Shown: positions 38,492 to 48,972 of the stretch, piece by piece
Layout of the letters: each line of letters starts with the position of its first letter
Position numbering within the stretch: the stretch's first letter is position 1
NCBI RefSeq assembly: GCF_003943615.1
Contig: NZ_RJPZ01000001.1
Coordinates: 182,481-246,480 of the forward strand
Length of the DNA stretch: 64,000 nucleotides
Source: Streptococcus australis
GTDB lineage: Bacteria; Bacillota; Bacilli; Lactobacillales; Streptococcaceae
Direction of reading: 5' to 3'
Program-made: the position numbers and the translations under genes
Notes under the pieces: model-generated
What the model was told of the DNA's origin: nothing
The model's input: only the letters and a program-made list of their open reading frames with translations
Databases searched by the model: none

Positions 38492-41400
38492 TGATTCAAT
38501 TCCTCCCTCATTTTTTCTATCCAGGCCTGACGGAGCTTGTCACCGACTGGGCGTTTATCATACTGACTTGGGTCCAATTTCTCCAAGAAGCGAGCTTGTC
38601 CTAGATGAAGATTGGCTTCAAATCCCGTAATTGATTTATATTGTTCTACATACGGAGCGATGCTTCGACCATTTTCAGTATAAGGGTTGATAGCAAAGTC
38701 TCCCGACAAGATGCCCTCGGCTGCTTGTTGATAGAGATGGGCATTGTAGAGCAAGAGCAGATCTAGCTCCTCTTGTCTCAGCAACATGGCCTTGTTTTTC
38801 TCATAGCTCTCCCCTAGTTGGTTAGCTTGGTCTGCCAAGAAAAGCCCCTTGTATTGTTGGGATTTTAGAACCGCTTGGACAGCATCATCAACCGCCTTGG
38901 TATCCTTGAGAGGCACCAAAGGATCTGTCATCTGCAAGTACATGGCTCCAAAAATCCCCTTGTCAGGATCAAAAGACTTAAAGTCTTTGATAGCAGACAG
39001 ATAGGTTGGCAACTGGGAGTTGAGTCCATTAAAGAACTTCTCAAAATTAAACTTAGTCTCGCTAGACTTGTAGTCCACCACTCCCAAGGCTCCTGTATTA
39101 GAGAGACGGTCAATCCGATCGACCTTGCCCTTGACCAAGAGCGGACGACCATCCTCAAGGGTTAAGAAGGGACGATCTTCTCGGCCAAAGAGAGCTTCTT
39201 CTCCAATGGTTTCGATGCTGTCATTGTGAGCGAGAACACGACCAGTCGCCCGAGCTGTATCCAGGAGCAATTCTTTTGAAAAAGCAGCCGTAGCATTCTC
39301 CTGATAAAGGAGGGCAAACTCTGTCTCCTGGCTGGTTTCGCGAATGGCCTTGTTCAAGCGCTCATCAAAATTCCCTTCTGAAGGATCTTTCAGCACTCGT
39401 TCAAAAATTCGGTGCAAGAAATTCCCATGGCTTCTAGCGTCTGGGCGCAAATGCCACTCCTCCTGCAAGCCCAAGACATAGTGGAGATAATAGCTGTATT
39501 GGTTTTGATAGTAGGTGTTGAGAGCTGAAGCAGATAAAGACAGGGCCTGCCCTTTTGGATAAAGGACTGCCAGCGTCTCATCCTCTAAGACCTTGGTCGT
39601 CAAGCTTTGACTGATTTGCGGAATGTGCATGCCTTCTGACGCTAATTTCTTCCGAAGGACACGAATAGCAACTGCCCAGAAAGTCGCTTCTTCCTTGCTC
39701 AACTCCTGGTCAATTTCTCCCTGGTGCAATTCAATCAGTCGGGCTAAGAGAGCCTGGTAAGACCCCATATCTTCACTAGAGGCCCTTGCCTTCTTCTGAA
39801 TGACGGATAGAGCAAGCGGTTCCTTGGTCAGCTCAAGCAAGTAAGGCGACATCTTGTCATCCACTTCATTGACTAAAATAGGACTGGACAATACTAACTG
39901 TTTGGTGGCTGCATTGAAGAGAGACAGGGCGACGAAACGATTCTTCCGTAAGTTGTCCTGACTGGCAATTTGGAGATTAGCCTGTTCCCCAGAAGCTTGG
40001 TTCAAGACCTGACGCTCCTCATCTGTCAGTAAGGATTGGTCCTTGGCAATCTTAGGGAAGTGCTCCTGGGTCAAGCCAATGGCATAGACATAAGGAGCTG
40101 ATAGAGGTTCAATCAAATCATAGGACTGAACAGTCACCACATCTACAGTCGCTGGGACCGTCCGATAGCTTGCCAACAAAAGCCCTGACAAGAGGATGCT
40201 AAGGAAATCATCCAAGGTCACCTTGAGTTGATCAAAGACCTGGGCAAATTGTTCTAGCACATGGCTAAAGGACTTCCAGACCTGGTCATAGCGTTCCATC
40301 TCCTGCTCAGAGCCACGACTGGCTAAGGTTTGCATGTTTTGCATCAACTGGGCATCTTGACAAAACTGGGCAAACTTCTTCAGAAGTCCCTGGCTGGTCT
40401 GACTCTTGGTCTTGTAAAAGTCCTGCAGAGGATCGATGACTTGCTGGCGAATCTGATTGAGACGCTCTAGGTCAAATTTGTCCTGGTGGTTGGCTGTAAA
40501 GTCACGAGAAAAGGCAGCCAGACCCTTGATCTCTGCAAAGCGAACATATTGTTCGAAATGGTCAATATCCTCTCGTGTCAGCATCCCATAGAGCCCCGTC
40601 TTCATGAGATTGACCACATCTTCGGTCAAAAACCGATATCGACGAAGGCGATCCAAGGATTCTACCCATTGGACCAGGGGATGTTGGGCCATGGATTCAC
40701 TCTTTCCAAGATAGAAAGGAATCTGGTACTGGTCAAAGATGGTCTTGAGCTGGAGTTGATAAGCATCTACATCCCCCAAAAGCACCCGAATATCCTTGTA
40801 ACGCGCTCCCTCATACAGGCGTTGGCGAATGGATCGGGCTACAGCCTCTAGTTCTTCCTTTTGATGGTTGCAGGTCCAAATCTCTACCGCTTCTCTGTCT
40901 TGGTCAGACAGCTTACCCTCTACCTCCGTAAAGTCATAGCGCGCTTCCAAGATCCGCGTCATCCGGCTAAAGGCATCTTCTTTTCCTTGACCGACGTAGC
41001 TTGGCGTGACCTGGTAAGCTCTGGCCAAGTCTAGCAGGAAGTCCACACTGGCCTGGTAGAGGTTCCCCTCACGAAAGGTCGAGCGATAGGCTTTCTCACT
41101 GGCGTAAGCCCCAATAATGATCTCGACGCCCTTGTCATGTAGTAAATGAACCAGGTAGTCCTCCTCGGCTGAGAAACGGGTAAAGCCGTCAATCACTAGA
41201 GCCACATCTTTTAACTCCTCATCCAAATCTCCCTTGATAAGGTGAGAGGCAAAACGAGCCAACTTAGACTCAGACTCAAAAGCACCTGCAACTAATTGCT
41301 CTTGAACAGACTTCAAGATATGGACCAGATCTTCTCTCTTCTCCTGATCCGGCAAGGCATCCAAGTCTGACGGAGTCATCTGGGCCGTCTGCAACTCATG

Positions 41401-41766
41401 AAAGAGCTGGATCAATTGTTGGATAAACTGGGGATCCTTTTTGAGACGGGCATAGACCTTGAGCTCTTCATCCGGCATCTGAGAAAGCACCTTAAAAAAG
41501 AGCATACCGAGACCGATATCATCGAGTGCTTGTTGCTGATGGCTTTCATTGAGTGTAAAATAGCGTGCCATCTGAGCAAAGCGCGTAATGGTGATGGCAA
41601 AAGAAGCCTTCTGGTCTAGGAGTTGCAAGACTTTGCGCTCCTTCTCAAAAGATAGAGAGTTGGGCGCGATATAAAAGACCCGCTTCCCTTCTTCAACCAA
41701 GCGATTGGCTTCATCTACCAAAACCTGGGTTAAAGGCGTTCGAATATCTGTATAGACTAATTTCAT
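38488..41766 (-). CDS. rexB: ATP-dependent nuclease subunit B (RexB)
   Basis: RexB pairs with RexA. The 1092-aa protein begins [20 protein letters not shown], without the Walker A found at the start of Bacillus AddB. The C-terminus has no cysteine cluster for an Fe-S centre. Both absences fit the streptococcal/lactococcal RexB type. The C-terminal nuclease motif is [14 protein letters not shown] (about residue 865), with [13 protein letters not shown] upstream. It is first in the rexB-rexA-DUF4298 operon. Confidence 0.96.
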   Translation of the reverse strand: MKLVYTDIRTPLTQVLVDEANRLVEEGKRVFYIAPNSLSFEKERKVLQLLDQKASFAITITRFAQMARYFTLNESHQQQALDDIGLGMLFFKVLSQMPDEELKVYARLKKDPQFIQQLIQLFHELQTAQMTPSDLDALPDQEKREDLVHILKSVQEQLVAGAFESESKLARFASHLIKGDLDEELKDVALVIDGFTRFSAEEDYLVHLLHDKGVEIIIGAYASEKAYRSTFREGNLYQASVDFLLDLARAYQVTPSYVGQGKEDAFSRMTRILEARYDFTEVEGKLSDQDREAVEIWTCNHQKEELEAVARSIRQRLYEGARYKDIRVLLGDVDAYQLQLKTIFDQYQIPFYLGKSESMAQHPLVQWVESLDRLRRYRFLTEDVVNLMKTGLYGMLTREDIDHFEQYVRFAEIKGLAAFSRDFTANHQDKFDLERLNQIRQQVIDPLQDFYKTKSQTSQGLLKKFAQFCQDAQLMQNMQTLASRGSEQEMERYDQVWKSFSHVLEQFAQVFDQLKVTLDDFLSILLSGLLLASYRTVPATVDVVTVQSYDLIEPLSAPYVYAIGLTQEHFPKIAKDQSLLTDEERQVLNQASGEQANLQIASQDNLRKNRFVALSLFNAATKQLVLSSPILVNEVDDKMSPYLLELTKEPLALSVIQKKARASSEDMGSYQALLARLIELHQGEIDQELSKEEATFWAVAIRVLRKKLASEGMHIPQISQSLTTKVLEDETLAVLYPKGQALSLSASALNTYYQNQYSYYLHYVLGLQEEWHLRPDARSHGNFLHRIFERVLKDPSEGNFDERLNKAIRETSQETEFALLYQENATAAFSKELLLDTARATGRVLAHNDSIETIGEEALFGREDRPFLTLEDGRPLLVKGKVDRIDRLSNTGALGVVDYKSSETKFNFEKFFNGLNSQLPTYLSAIKDFKSFDPDKGIFGAMYLQMTDPLVPLKDTKAVDDAVQAVLKSQQYKGLFLADQANQLGESYEKNKAMLLRQEELDLLLLYNAHLYQQAAEGILSGDFAINPYTENGRSIAPYVEQYKSITGFEANLHLGQARFLEKLDPSQYDKRPVGDKLRQAWIEKMREELNQ

Positions 41767-41864
41767 AATGTGCTGATTCCTGTAAAATGATAGTTCTATT
41801 ATACCATCTTTGTGCCTTTTCTACAGGGATATTCCCATCATTCAGTAGATTCAAAGCAGTTAAA

Positions 41865-41890
41865 AAAACCAGACAAAATGTCTAGTTTTA
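41865..41890 (-). terminator. terminator hairpin, rexB-proximal copy
   Basis: On the minus strand: AAACTAGACATTTTGTCTGG followed by TTTTTTT. A near-identical hairpin lies at 42135, on the other side of repeat copy C. Confidence 0.7.
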
Positions 41891-41972
41891 ATGTAGATTA
41901 ACTATTTTTTCATAAAATGGTTAGATAATTTTTTAAAGTCTTTATATATTTTTGAGTCATTTAAACAGAACT

Positions 41973-42110
41973 AAAACTTTCCGCCGTGAAAAAAGTTCCT
42001 GAAACGCAATTGTTTCAGGAACTCGGAATTATTGAGACCTTAGGCTCAATAATTAGTCATGGAACTTCTACGAAGTTCGCTGACGTCCGTACTCACCTTA
42101 GGATAGTTTT
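41973..42110 (-). repeat. family 1 structured repeat, copy C
   Basis: A ~138-bp copy. The outer arms are AAAACTTTCC and GGATAGTTTT. The inner hairpins are GTTCCTGAAAC / GTTTCAGGAAC (41995-42022), AATTATTGAG / CTCAATAATT and AACTTC-TAC-GAAGTT. The middle hairpin has different bases from copies A and B on both arms. The rest of the 41767-42170 gap holds the two terminator copies; no gene was found. Confidence 0.87.
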
Positions 42111-42132
42111 TAAGAAGACTTTATCTTAAATA

Positions 42133-42160
42133 TGAAACCAGACAAAATGTCCAGTTTTTC
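42133..42160 (-). terminator. terminator of the CPBP pseudogene
   Basis: AAAACTGGACATTTTGTCTGGTTT on the minus strand, 12 nt after the reading-frame stop. It differs from the hairpin at 41866 by a single base over 24. Confidence 0.6.
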
Positions 42161-42170
42161 AACCATGTTA

Positions 42171-42935
42171 TTAAGTTCCCCAGTTGATTAAAAGATAGAG
42201 TATGCTAGAGCCAAACATATCGGCCAAAGCATGCATGAGGAAAAATGGCAAGAGGTTTTTGATCACCTTCTTGTAGAGAACATAGTAGAAGAGTCCATAG
42301 ATAACTCCGATGACCACTGCCCAAAGCAAACCTTGGTAGGTATGGAAGGAGATCCGAATCAAGATCGAATAAGCTAGCGCCCACCACTTGTACTTCTGAT
42401 TAACAGATGTCATGACTCCTAAGAAGAAGAACTCTTCATAGAAGCCATTGAGAAAGGCATAAGCAATTGCCATGGGACTAAGCGCTAAGAACTTGTGGAT
42501 AATCTGCATGGGATCGATATAAGCGAGGAGATTGATATTGAAGTAATCATACTCTCCACTCACCGTTGTCACGATATCCCCAAACAGACCAACGATGGCA
42601 AAAATAAAGGGTACCCAAAAGAAGACGGACTATTTAAAACGGATAGGAAGCTGTTTAAAATCAAAATTACGTAGAAGCAAGTAGGTCAAAGCAAGGGCTA
42701 ATAAGATGATTTGCAAGGTGAAGTTGCTAGAGTATGCTGCGCCATCCGTAGCTGTATTGGCTGTCGTTTCAGTAGTCGCGGTAACGGTTTGAGCAACTGG
42801 TTGAAGACTGGCAAGGAAGAGTTCTGTAGACCATACAATAAACTGCCCAAACATGATAACAGTTACTATCGCGATATCATACCATTTGAGCTCTTTTAAA
42901 GGCTTTTCAGGTCGTATCAACTTTAAAATTTTCAT
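42171..42935 (-). pseudogene. CPBP-family intramembrane protease, interrupted by one in-frame TAG
   Basis: Two adjacent open stretches on the same strand and in the same frame make one CPBP (Abi) protein of about 254 residues, broken only by an amber codon after LPIRFK (42630-42632). The upstream part (42630-42935, 101 aa) holds two membrane segments. The downstream part holds the family core: GFYEEFFFLG (Glu pair), FHTYQG and HALADMFG. No frameshift or insertion is present. CPBP members are membrane proteases linked to bacteriocin immunity or peptide processing. The break is recent by appearance, since the rest reads cleanly. Read-through or a sequencing error are alternatives. Confidence 0.8.
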
Positions 42936-43042
42936 CTTTCATCCTTCTATTCCCACAAGTGAAGTATTTCTAATGATTCTACTATATAAGAAATAGCTTA
43001 AAATAACTTTAATTCTTAATTAGTAATAAAATGGTATCGATA

Positions 43043-43221
43043 AAGAGGCTGGGACAAAAATCCTAGCCTCTTAATTGTCTTTGGATTGTCGAGCAAGACG
43101 CAGTGGTTGAGTGGGCTCTACTACGCTGATTTCATCAGCTTTTACAGTCCTACTCAACTGTGCGGAGGTGGGACGACGAAATCGAATTCTAACGAATGAC
43201 CGATTTCTGTCCCACTCTCTC
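43043..43221 (-). repeat. family 2 structured repeat, copy R2 (abuts the ktrA stop)
   Basis: The full-length copy begins at the base after the ktrA stop codon, read on the minus strand: GAGAGAGTGGGACAGAAATC. It ends in the GAGGCTAGGA-TTTTTG-TCCCAGCCTC hairpin followed by TTTA. The stems match those of the other copies, with G-T wobbles. The rest of the 42936-43221 gap is AT-rich with no gene. Confidence 0.9.
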
Positions 43222-43896
43222 TTAGTTCGATTCCTCTAAGAGGTCTTGGATTCTATCCAGATACTGGTTGTCGGTCACCGCCATCACGCGCACGCCTTCT
43301 GGCCAGATAAAATCGGGACTAATCTGAATCTGAAGTGGTTGGTCTTCCGCATTTCGATAACCAATAATATTGAGATGGTACTCTTCTCTGACTGCCAAGT
43401 CTTGAAGGTTTTTGCCTACCCAGCTAGCTGGCACCGTAAACTCAGCTACCACCACTTCTTCATCCAACTGGAAAACTTCAATCCCGTGCTGGAAAAGAAT
43501 CATCTTAGCTAGGGACATTCCCGCTTCTACCTCTGGTAGGATGACCAAATCAGCCCCAATTTTCTCAAGGACTTCCTTGGTCACTTCATTCTTGACCTTG
43601 GCAATGACGTGCTCGACGCCAAGGGCCTTACAGTGCATGACAGCCAGTACACTGGACTCTAGGTTTTCACCCGTCGCGATGACGACTGTGTCACAATTCC
43701 CAATATCTGCCGCATCCAGGAGGTCCAACTCCGTAATGTCTCCAACAATTCCAGTTGTAATCATGGATTCATACTGGTTGATCACATCCTCGTGATCATC
43801 AATTGCAATAATATCCACATCCTGGTCCTGCAGCGTTTTTAGGACACTCTGTCCAAAAATTCCTAATCCTAAAATTCCAATGGTTCGATTCGCCAT
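43222..43896 (-). CDS. ktrA: potassium uptake regulatory subunit KtrA/TrkA
   Basis: A 224-aa RCK protein. The N-terminal Rossmann domain has IGILGLGIFGQSVLKTL (residues 6-22) and the acidic IDDHEDV that binds nucleotide. The C-terminal TrkA_C domain runs from about residue 140. It gates the KtrB/TrkH channel subunit encoded 9 nt upstream, probably in response to ATP/ADP or c-di-AMP. c-di-AMP binding is known for the family and not shown here. Confidence 0.93.
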   Translation of the reverse strand: MANRTIGILGLGIFGQSVLKTLQDQDVDIIAIDDHEDVINQYESMITTGIVGDITELDLLDAADIGNCDTVVIATGENLESSVLAVMHCKALGVEHVIAKVKNEVTKEVLEKIGADLVILPEVEAGMSLAKMILFQHGIEVFQLDEEVVVAEFTVPASWVGKNLQDLAVREEYHLNIIGYRNAEDQPLQIQISPDFIWPEGVRVMAVTDNQYLDRIQDLLEESN

Positions 43897-43905
43897 GAGT
43901 TTCTC

Positions 43906-45288
43906 CTATCCGATAATGATGTCTGCCTTGGCATGCTGCAAGGTATCTGCTTTCTTGGCTTGGTAATTGTTCAAGCTGACCATGAGGGTCAAGGGACCGA
44001 TCCGTCCAATAAACATGAGGACCATGATAATGCCTAGTCCCGCTCCATTTAAGGTCGAGGTTACATTGGCGGTCACTCCCACTGTCGCTAGAGCGGATAC
44101 CACCTCAAAGACCAAATAAATAAAGCGTTGGCCATCCGGCGTCACCAAACAGATTCCTAATAGCCCCACTAAGAAGGTCAACTGGAAAATCACCGCTGTC
44201 CCAAAGGAACGTTGAACAAGGTCCGGTGAAATTGTTCGTTTTCCTAAGTTGGTATGTGGTAGCCCTAACAGTTCCTTCCGAGCCAGGAGCAAGAGGACCA
44301 GGAAGGTGGTGATCTTCATGCCCCCTGCTGTCCCGCCTGGTGCCCCACCTAGAAACATCTGCAAGAGATAGATGAAGAGCGTCACTGGCCGGACTGCAGT
44401 ATAATCTAAGGAGGCAAAACCAGCTGTCCGCATGCTGACGGTTTGGAAGAAGCTGACTAAAATTTTCTCTCCCAAGGGGAGGGCCCCAATGGTTGCCGGA
44501 TTGTCAAACTCGGTCAAGAGACTGGTTACTGTCCCAAAGAGGAGGATCGCAGCTGTTAACCAGAGAACCACCTTGGTATGGAGGCGTAAGGTCCGCCGTC
44601 CTGATTGATTGCGGGCCTTGGTGGCGAGGTCAAACCAGACCATAAAGCCCAAGCCCCCCGTAATAATAAGGGCAGACAAGGTCAGGTTCACCAGCCAATC
44701 GGTCTGGAAGCTCATCATGCTATCTACCCCAAAATTATCAAAGCCCGCATTACAAAAGGCAGAAACCGCGACAAAGATGGAGTTAAAGATTCCATGGCCC
44801 CAGCCAAAGCGAGGAATGAAGCGAATCATGAGGAGCAAGGCCCCCAGTCCTTCGATGGTAAAGGTGGTAATGAAAATAGAACGGACAAAACGAGCCAAGC
44901 TCTGGTTATTACTAAAGCCAAAGCTATCCCGAATGGTCTGCCGGTCCTTGTAGCTGAGCTTTTGACGGCTTTCCATAAAGAATAGACCGATAAAGGTCAA
45001 GATCCCCAGGCCACCAATCTGAATCAAGAGCATACAGATCAACTGCCCCCAGGCATTATAGGTCGAAGCCACTGACTGGGTAAAGAGCCCCGTTACACAG
45101 ACCATAGAGACTGCTGTAAACAGGTGGTCGATATAACCTGCTTTTGAGCTTGCTTGCTGGACAAAAGGCAGACTCAATAAGAAAGATCCGATTAAGATTA
45201 CCAAGGCAAAGCTGAGAAAGATTCGCCTAGCCGGAGACAGGCTTTTAATCTTAGACTGCCATTGTTTAAAAAATAATTTGACTAACAT
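43906..45288 (-). CDS. ktrB: potassium uptake protein KtrB/TrkH
   Basis: The membrane subunit of a Ktr/Trk potassium system, 460 aa with about ten hydrophobic segments. The four selectivity-loop glycines occur in the contexts VCVTGLFTQ, FCNAGFDNFG, MRTAGFASLD and LATVGVTANV. The GGAPGGTAGGMKITTF intramembrane-loop region is also present. It forms an operon with ktrA and lies 31 nt after a nucleoside phosphorylase gene. Confidence 0.94.
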   Translation of the reverse strand: MLVKLFFKQWQSKIKSLSPARRIFLSFALVILIGSFLLSLPFVQQASSKAGYIDHLFTAVSMVCVTGLFTQSVASTYNAWGQLICMLLIQIGGLGILTFIGLFFMESRQKLSYKDRQTIRDSFGFSNNQSLARFVRSIFITTFTIEGLGALLLMIRFIPRFGWGHGIFNSIFVAVSAFCNAGFDNFGVDSMMSFQTDWLVNLTLSALIITGGLGFMVWFDLATKARNQSGRRTLRLHTKVVLWLTAAILLFGTVTSLLTEFDNPATIGALPLGEKILVSFFQTVSMRTAGFASLDYTAVRPVTLFIYLLQMFLGGAPGGTAGGMKITTFLVLLLLARKELLGLPHTNLGKRTISPDLVQRSFGTAVIFQLTFLVGLLGICLVTPDGQRFIYLVFEVVSALATVGVTANVTSTLNGAGLGIIMVLMFIGRIGPLTLMVSLNNYQAKKADTLQHAKADIIIG

Positions 45289-45319
45289 AGCTTCATTGTA
45301 TCATAAAAAGTGAATAGAC

Positions 45320-46084
45320 CTACAAGTGATGAACCATTTCTAGGCACAATTCTAAGGCTTTCTCGAATGCTTCAGACCCCCAGTCACGCTGGTCATAATT
45401 TTCCAGGTCTGCAAGAGAATCTGCGGTAAATAGGAGCAAGCCCCAAACCGCATCTCGAAGCTGAGCTACTGCCGCAAGTGAGGCGCACTCCATCTCCACC
45501 ACACTACACCCTTCTTCAATGCGATAGGCTACCTTGTCGGGCGTTTCTCTATAAAAGCCGTCCGTCGACCAAGTCATGACCTCTTGATAGGGAATGGACG
45601 CTTGTTTTAGAACCGTTTCAATGGCAGTCAGTGCTCGACGATCCACTTCTATATACCGAGAAGGCGCCACATAATGGTAACTAGCTCCCTCATCTCGCAA
45701 GGCCTTGGTCGGAATCAAAAAGGCATTTTCTTCCATGTCCACCAAGACGCCACAGCTACCTGCTGAAATAATCTTCTTCACCCCATAGCCAATCAACCAA
45801 TCCATGAATTGGGCAGCAGGGGCAGATCCAACTGGCGCTTGGGCCAAGCAGATTTCCTCTCCTTGGTGTTCCATGACATAAACCGGATAGGTCTTGGTAG
45901 CTGAGACAAAGCTAGCTACTTGTTTGGCTCCGACAACTTTCGCGAAGCGATCAATCTCATCCTCTAAGAAAGCATAAACGCATTTTTCAGGCAAGTGCAC
46001 ATCGAGCCCCTCATGGGTCGGCATAATGACTGCCTGTGGGTTGTCGTCAAACTCTAAAATAGGAATATCATGCTTATGGATCAT
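45320..46084 (-). CDS. nucleoside phosphorylase
   Basis: A 254-aa PNP/UDP phosphorylase-family protein. The visible family features are APVGSAPAAQFMDWLIGYG, ISAGSCGVLVDMEE (phosphate/ribose region) and SVVEMECASLAAVAQLR, whose MEC-type stretch contacts the ribose. It probably cleaves nucleosides to base and ribose-1-phosphate. Uridine versus purine preference cannot be fixed by eye. Its 31-nt gap to ktrB suggests shared transcription. Confidence 0.88.
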   Translation of the reverse strand: MIHKHDIPILEFDDNPQAVIMPTHEGLDVHLPEKCVYAFLEDEIDRFAKVVGAKQVASFVSATKTYPVYVMEHQGEEICLAQAPVGSAPAAQFMDWLIGYGVKKIISAGSCGVLVDMEENAFLIPTKALRDEGASYHYVAPSRYIEVDRRALTAIETVLKQASIPYQEVMTWSTDGFYRETPDKVAYRIEEGCSVVEMECASLAAVAQLRDAVWGLLLFTADSLADLENYDQRDWGSEAFEKALELCLEMVHHL

Positions 46085-46206
46085 CAGCCACCTCCAAACT
46101 TGTTTGTAACATTATATAAGTCCATCTAACCTTTGTCAAGAAGAGTTAGCAAAAAGAACTAATTCCCTTCTATAGCAACTCCCTTTCTAATGAATACCTC
46201 CAACTA

Positions 46207-46215
46207 TGATATAAT
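46207..46215 (+). promoter_or_regulatory. extended -10 promoter of the helicase gene
   Basis: TG-A-TATAAT, a perfect extended -10, with no convincing -35. It lies inside the reading frame upstream of the preferred start, which supports the downstream ATG. Confidence 0.6.
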
Positions 46216-46240
46216 GGAGACAGTACAAGGGAGGAAACCA

Positions 46241-48955
46241 ATGTTACAAGAACTAGCCTTTACAGGCCAATGGAGACACTATCAAAAACGCGTTCTCGAT
46301 AAGAGTGACGCTTTTATGGCGGATGGCCACCTGCATTTGGTAGCAGCTCCTGGCTCTGGAAAAACAACCCTGGGAATCGAATTTATCAGACGCTTTGGCC
46401 AGCCAACCTTGATTTTGGCACCTACGGTCACCATTCGTCAACAATGGGTGGACCGGATTATCCAGGCATTCTTGAGTGATGAAAGCCAAGCAGAACAACT
46501 GATTTCACAAGACTTAAAACATCCTAAGCTGATTACAGTGGCTACCTATCAGGCCCTACACAGCGCCATGAACCAAGTCGTCGGTCAATCACAATCTGAG
46601 GATACCGATGACCAGGCAGAGATTGAAACATTTGATTTCAAAGGCTTTGATATCTTTACTACTTTCAAGGCCATCTCACTTGGGACCCTTTGTTTAGATG
46701 AGTGCCACCACTTACGCAATGAATGGTGGAAGAGCTTGGAAGCTTTTCGTCAAGCCTTCCCTGACTTAAAGATGATCTCCCTTACCGCCACCCCGCCCTA
46801 TGAAGGGGATCCTGCCCTTTGGGATCGCTATATCCGCATGTGTGGTGAGATTGATGAGGAAATTACGGTTCCCGAATTGGTCAAGGAAGAAACCCTTTGT
46901 CCTCATCAGGACTATGTCTACTTCGCCTTTCCAACCAAGGAAGAGCAAGAGCAATTGGATGCCTTTAGCCAACAAAAGAATGCTCTCTTGCAACAACTGA
47001 CTTCCGATCCCCTCTTTTGCCAACACCTCCAAAACTGCCAAGCCTTATCTGGTCAGATCAGCGACGATGAATTGCTCAATGAGCCCAAGTATCTCTCTGC
47101 TACCCTGATCTTTCTTCGAAGCAAGGGAATTGACTTTCCCAAACGTTTCCAGGACCTTTTAGGAGCCAAGAAACTACCTGCTTTCACCCTGGACTGGCTT
47201 GAAATTCTCCTGCAAGGCCTGCTCTTTCAGGTGCCTCACTGGTACAATCTACCTGAGGAATACGAGAAGCAACTGCTTCATGAATTAAAAGCAGCCAGCT
47301 TGATCGATCGAAAACAAGTCAAACTGGTCCGCAACAAAAAACAAGACCTTCTACTCAACCAATCCCTCGGAAAACTTAATGCCGTCCGAGAGATTTTCAA
47401 GGCCGAATACCAGGCCCTTGGAAGCCAACTACGACAACTGGTCTTAACAGACTATATTCGTCAAGACTTTGAAGTTCACCTAGGGGACAAGGACGCCCAA
47501 TTCACTCAACTGGGAGTTCTCTCGTATTTTGAATCCATTCGCAGAGAAAGCCTAGAGATAACGACTCCTCCTGCCATCGCTGTCCTAACAGGTAGTATCG
47601 TCATCATCCCGACAGTCGCTAAGCCAAGACTAGAAGAGCTTCTAGGAGCGAACCGACTGACTTACCAAAGTGTCGGCCAATTATCCCCTGATGATTTTCT
47701 CAAGGTTCGCTTGGTTGGCTCTCAACATGATTTAGTGACAGCTGTAACCCAACTTTTTCAAGAAGGGATTATCCAGGTCGTCATTGGAACCAAGTCTCTT
47801 CTAGGAGAAGGCTGGGATGCTCCTTGTGTCAACTCCCTGATTCTAGCTAGCTTTGTTGGGAGTTTTATGCTCAGTAACCAAATGCGAGGTCGTGCCATCC
47901 GAGTGTGGCCCGAAGAGCCAAATAAGACCAGTAATATCTGGCATTTAGTCTCTATCAATCTTTCCCTAAAGAAATGGTATGAAAAGTCAGATCTTGAAAA
48001 GGAAGAAATTGAAGCCATCACTGATCAGCTGAAAGAATACAGTCCTGATTTAGAGCTCTTAGAGAGACGGATGAAGCAATTTTTAGGCCTCCATTACAAG
48101 GAACCTTTCATCGAATCCGGCATTGAACGTTTGGCCTTTGATCAGATCCGCTATACTAAAAAACACTTAGAAAAACTGAATGAAGAGACCTTAGAGCGCT
48201 CCACCCATCGTCAAGAACTCAGAGATGGCTGGCAAAAAGCCCTTCCTATTTTAGAGAATATGGAGATTGCAAATGAGGTCCAAGTGGACAAACACTTCCT
48301 ACCTCTGGCTCTATTTTTTGATGCTAGAAAGCTGGCACGGTGGCTTACAGCCTGCGCTTTGACCGATGCTTTCGCCAACCTTATTTACTATTCACATAGA
48401 GGAGGAAGGAATTCAGCTTCTCTGATTCTTCTCTTCTTCTTAGCTGTTCTCTCACTCCTTGCTTGGCTTCGCTACTATCTCTATAAGAGTCCTTACAAAC
48501 GCTTAGAGGTCTTTGGCCAGGCTATTCACCAAGCCCTGCTTCTTTCGGGACAGATTCAAACCCAGGAAACCCGCATCCAAGTAGTACGAGACAGAAAGGA
48601 TGCTATCAACACGCTGATTTATTTGAAGGGCGGAACCATGCGGGAGAAGGAACTCTTTTCGCAAACCATGATCGAATTTTTCGCTCCCATTGAAAATCAA
48701 CGTTACATCCTGAAAACACAGGAAAAAGTGTCCGATCAGACAGAATATTTTGCCGTCCCAAGCCTCTTTGACAAACGAAAAGAGGATGCACAAGCCTTTC
48801 TTGAGCAGATCCGAAAGAGCCTAGGCAAGTATGACCTCGTCTATACCCGGAGCGCTGAAGGCCGTTCTATTCTTTTAGATGCACGCATCAAGGCACTCGC
48901 CAACAAACAAGAGCGCACCTTCACCAAGAAGCAAGTGATGTCAGATTTGAAATAA
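46241..48955 (+). CDS. superfamily II helicase with a C-terminal membrane-like segment
   Basis: The start (MLQELAFTGQWRHYQ) has GGGAGGAAACCA upstream; the earlier in-frame ATG would include the promoter -10. The 904-aa protein has Walker A AAPGSGKTT (35-43), a DECHH box (about 153), LTATPP (motif III), GEGWDAP (motif V) and QMRGRAIRV (motif VI, about 545). These make it a RecQ/Ski2/UvrB-type ATP-driven translocase of the DEAD/DEAH group. Unusually, residues about 725-748 are very hydrophobic (SASLILLFFLAVLSLLAWLR), with a weaker segment before, so the C-terminal domain may sit on the membrane. It is alone on the plus strand with no partner gene. The function is unknown. Confidence 0.9.
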   Translation: MLQELAFTGQWRHYQKRVLDKSDAFMADGHLHLVAAPGSGKTTLGIEFIRRFGQPTLILAPTVTIRQQWVDRIIQAFLSDESQAEQLISQDLKHPKLITVATYQALHSAMNQVVGQSQSEDTDDQAEIETFDFKGFDIFTTFKAISLGTLCLDECHHLRNEWWKSLEAFRQAFPDLKMISLTATPPYEGDPALWDRYIRMCGEIDEEITVPELVKEETLCPHQDYVYFAFPTKEEQEQLDAFSQQKNALLQQLTSDPLFCQHLQNCQALSGQISDDELLNEPKYLSATLIFLRSKGIDFPKRFQDLLGAKKLPAFTLDWLEILLQGLLFQVPHWYNLPEEYEKQLLHELKAASLIDRKQVKLVRNKKQDLLLNQSLGKLNAVREIFKAEYQALGSQLRQLVLTDYIRQDFEVHLGDKDAQFTQLGVLSYFESIRRESLEITTPPAIAVLTGSIVIIPTVAKPRLEELLGANRLTYQSVGQLSPDDFLKVRLVGSQHDLVTAVTQLFQEGIIQVVIGTKSLLGEGWDAPCVNSLILASFVGSFMLSNQMRGRAIRVWPEEPNKTSNIWHLVSINLSLKKWYEKSDLEKEEIEAITDQLKEYSPDLELLERRMKQFLGLHYKEPFIESGIERLAFDQIRYTKKHLEKLNEETLERSTHRQELRDGWQKALPILENMEIANEVQVDKHFLPLALFFDARKLARWLTACALTDAFANLIYYSHRGGRNSASLILLFFLAVLSLLAWLRYYLYKSPYKRLEVFGQAIHQALLLSGQIQTQETRIQVVRDRKDAINTLIYLKGGTMREKELFSQTMIEFFAPIENQRYILKTQEKVSDQTEYFAVPSLFDKRKEDAQAFLEQIRKSLGKYDLVYTRSAEGRSILLDARIKALANKQERTFTKKQVMSDLK

Positions 48956-48972
48956 GAGTTCATTTAACTAAA

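Noticed and set aside
42171..42935. Two separate small membrane-protein genes
   Set aside because: Both stretches are in one frame and together match one CPBP protein, so a single nonsense mutation is simpler.
46241..48955. Helicase as part of a phage-defence island
   Set aside because: Neighbours are housekeeping genes and no nuclease, methylase or other defence partner is adjacent.
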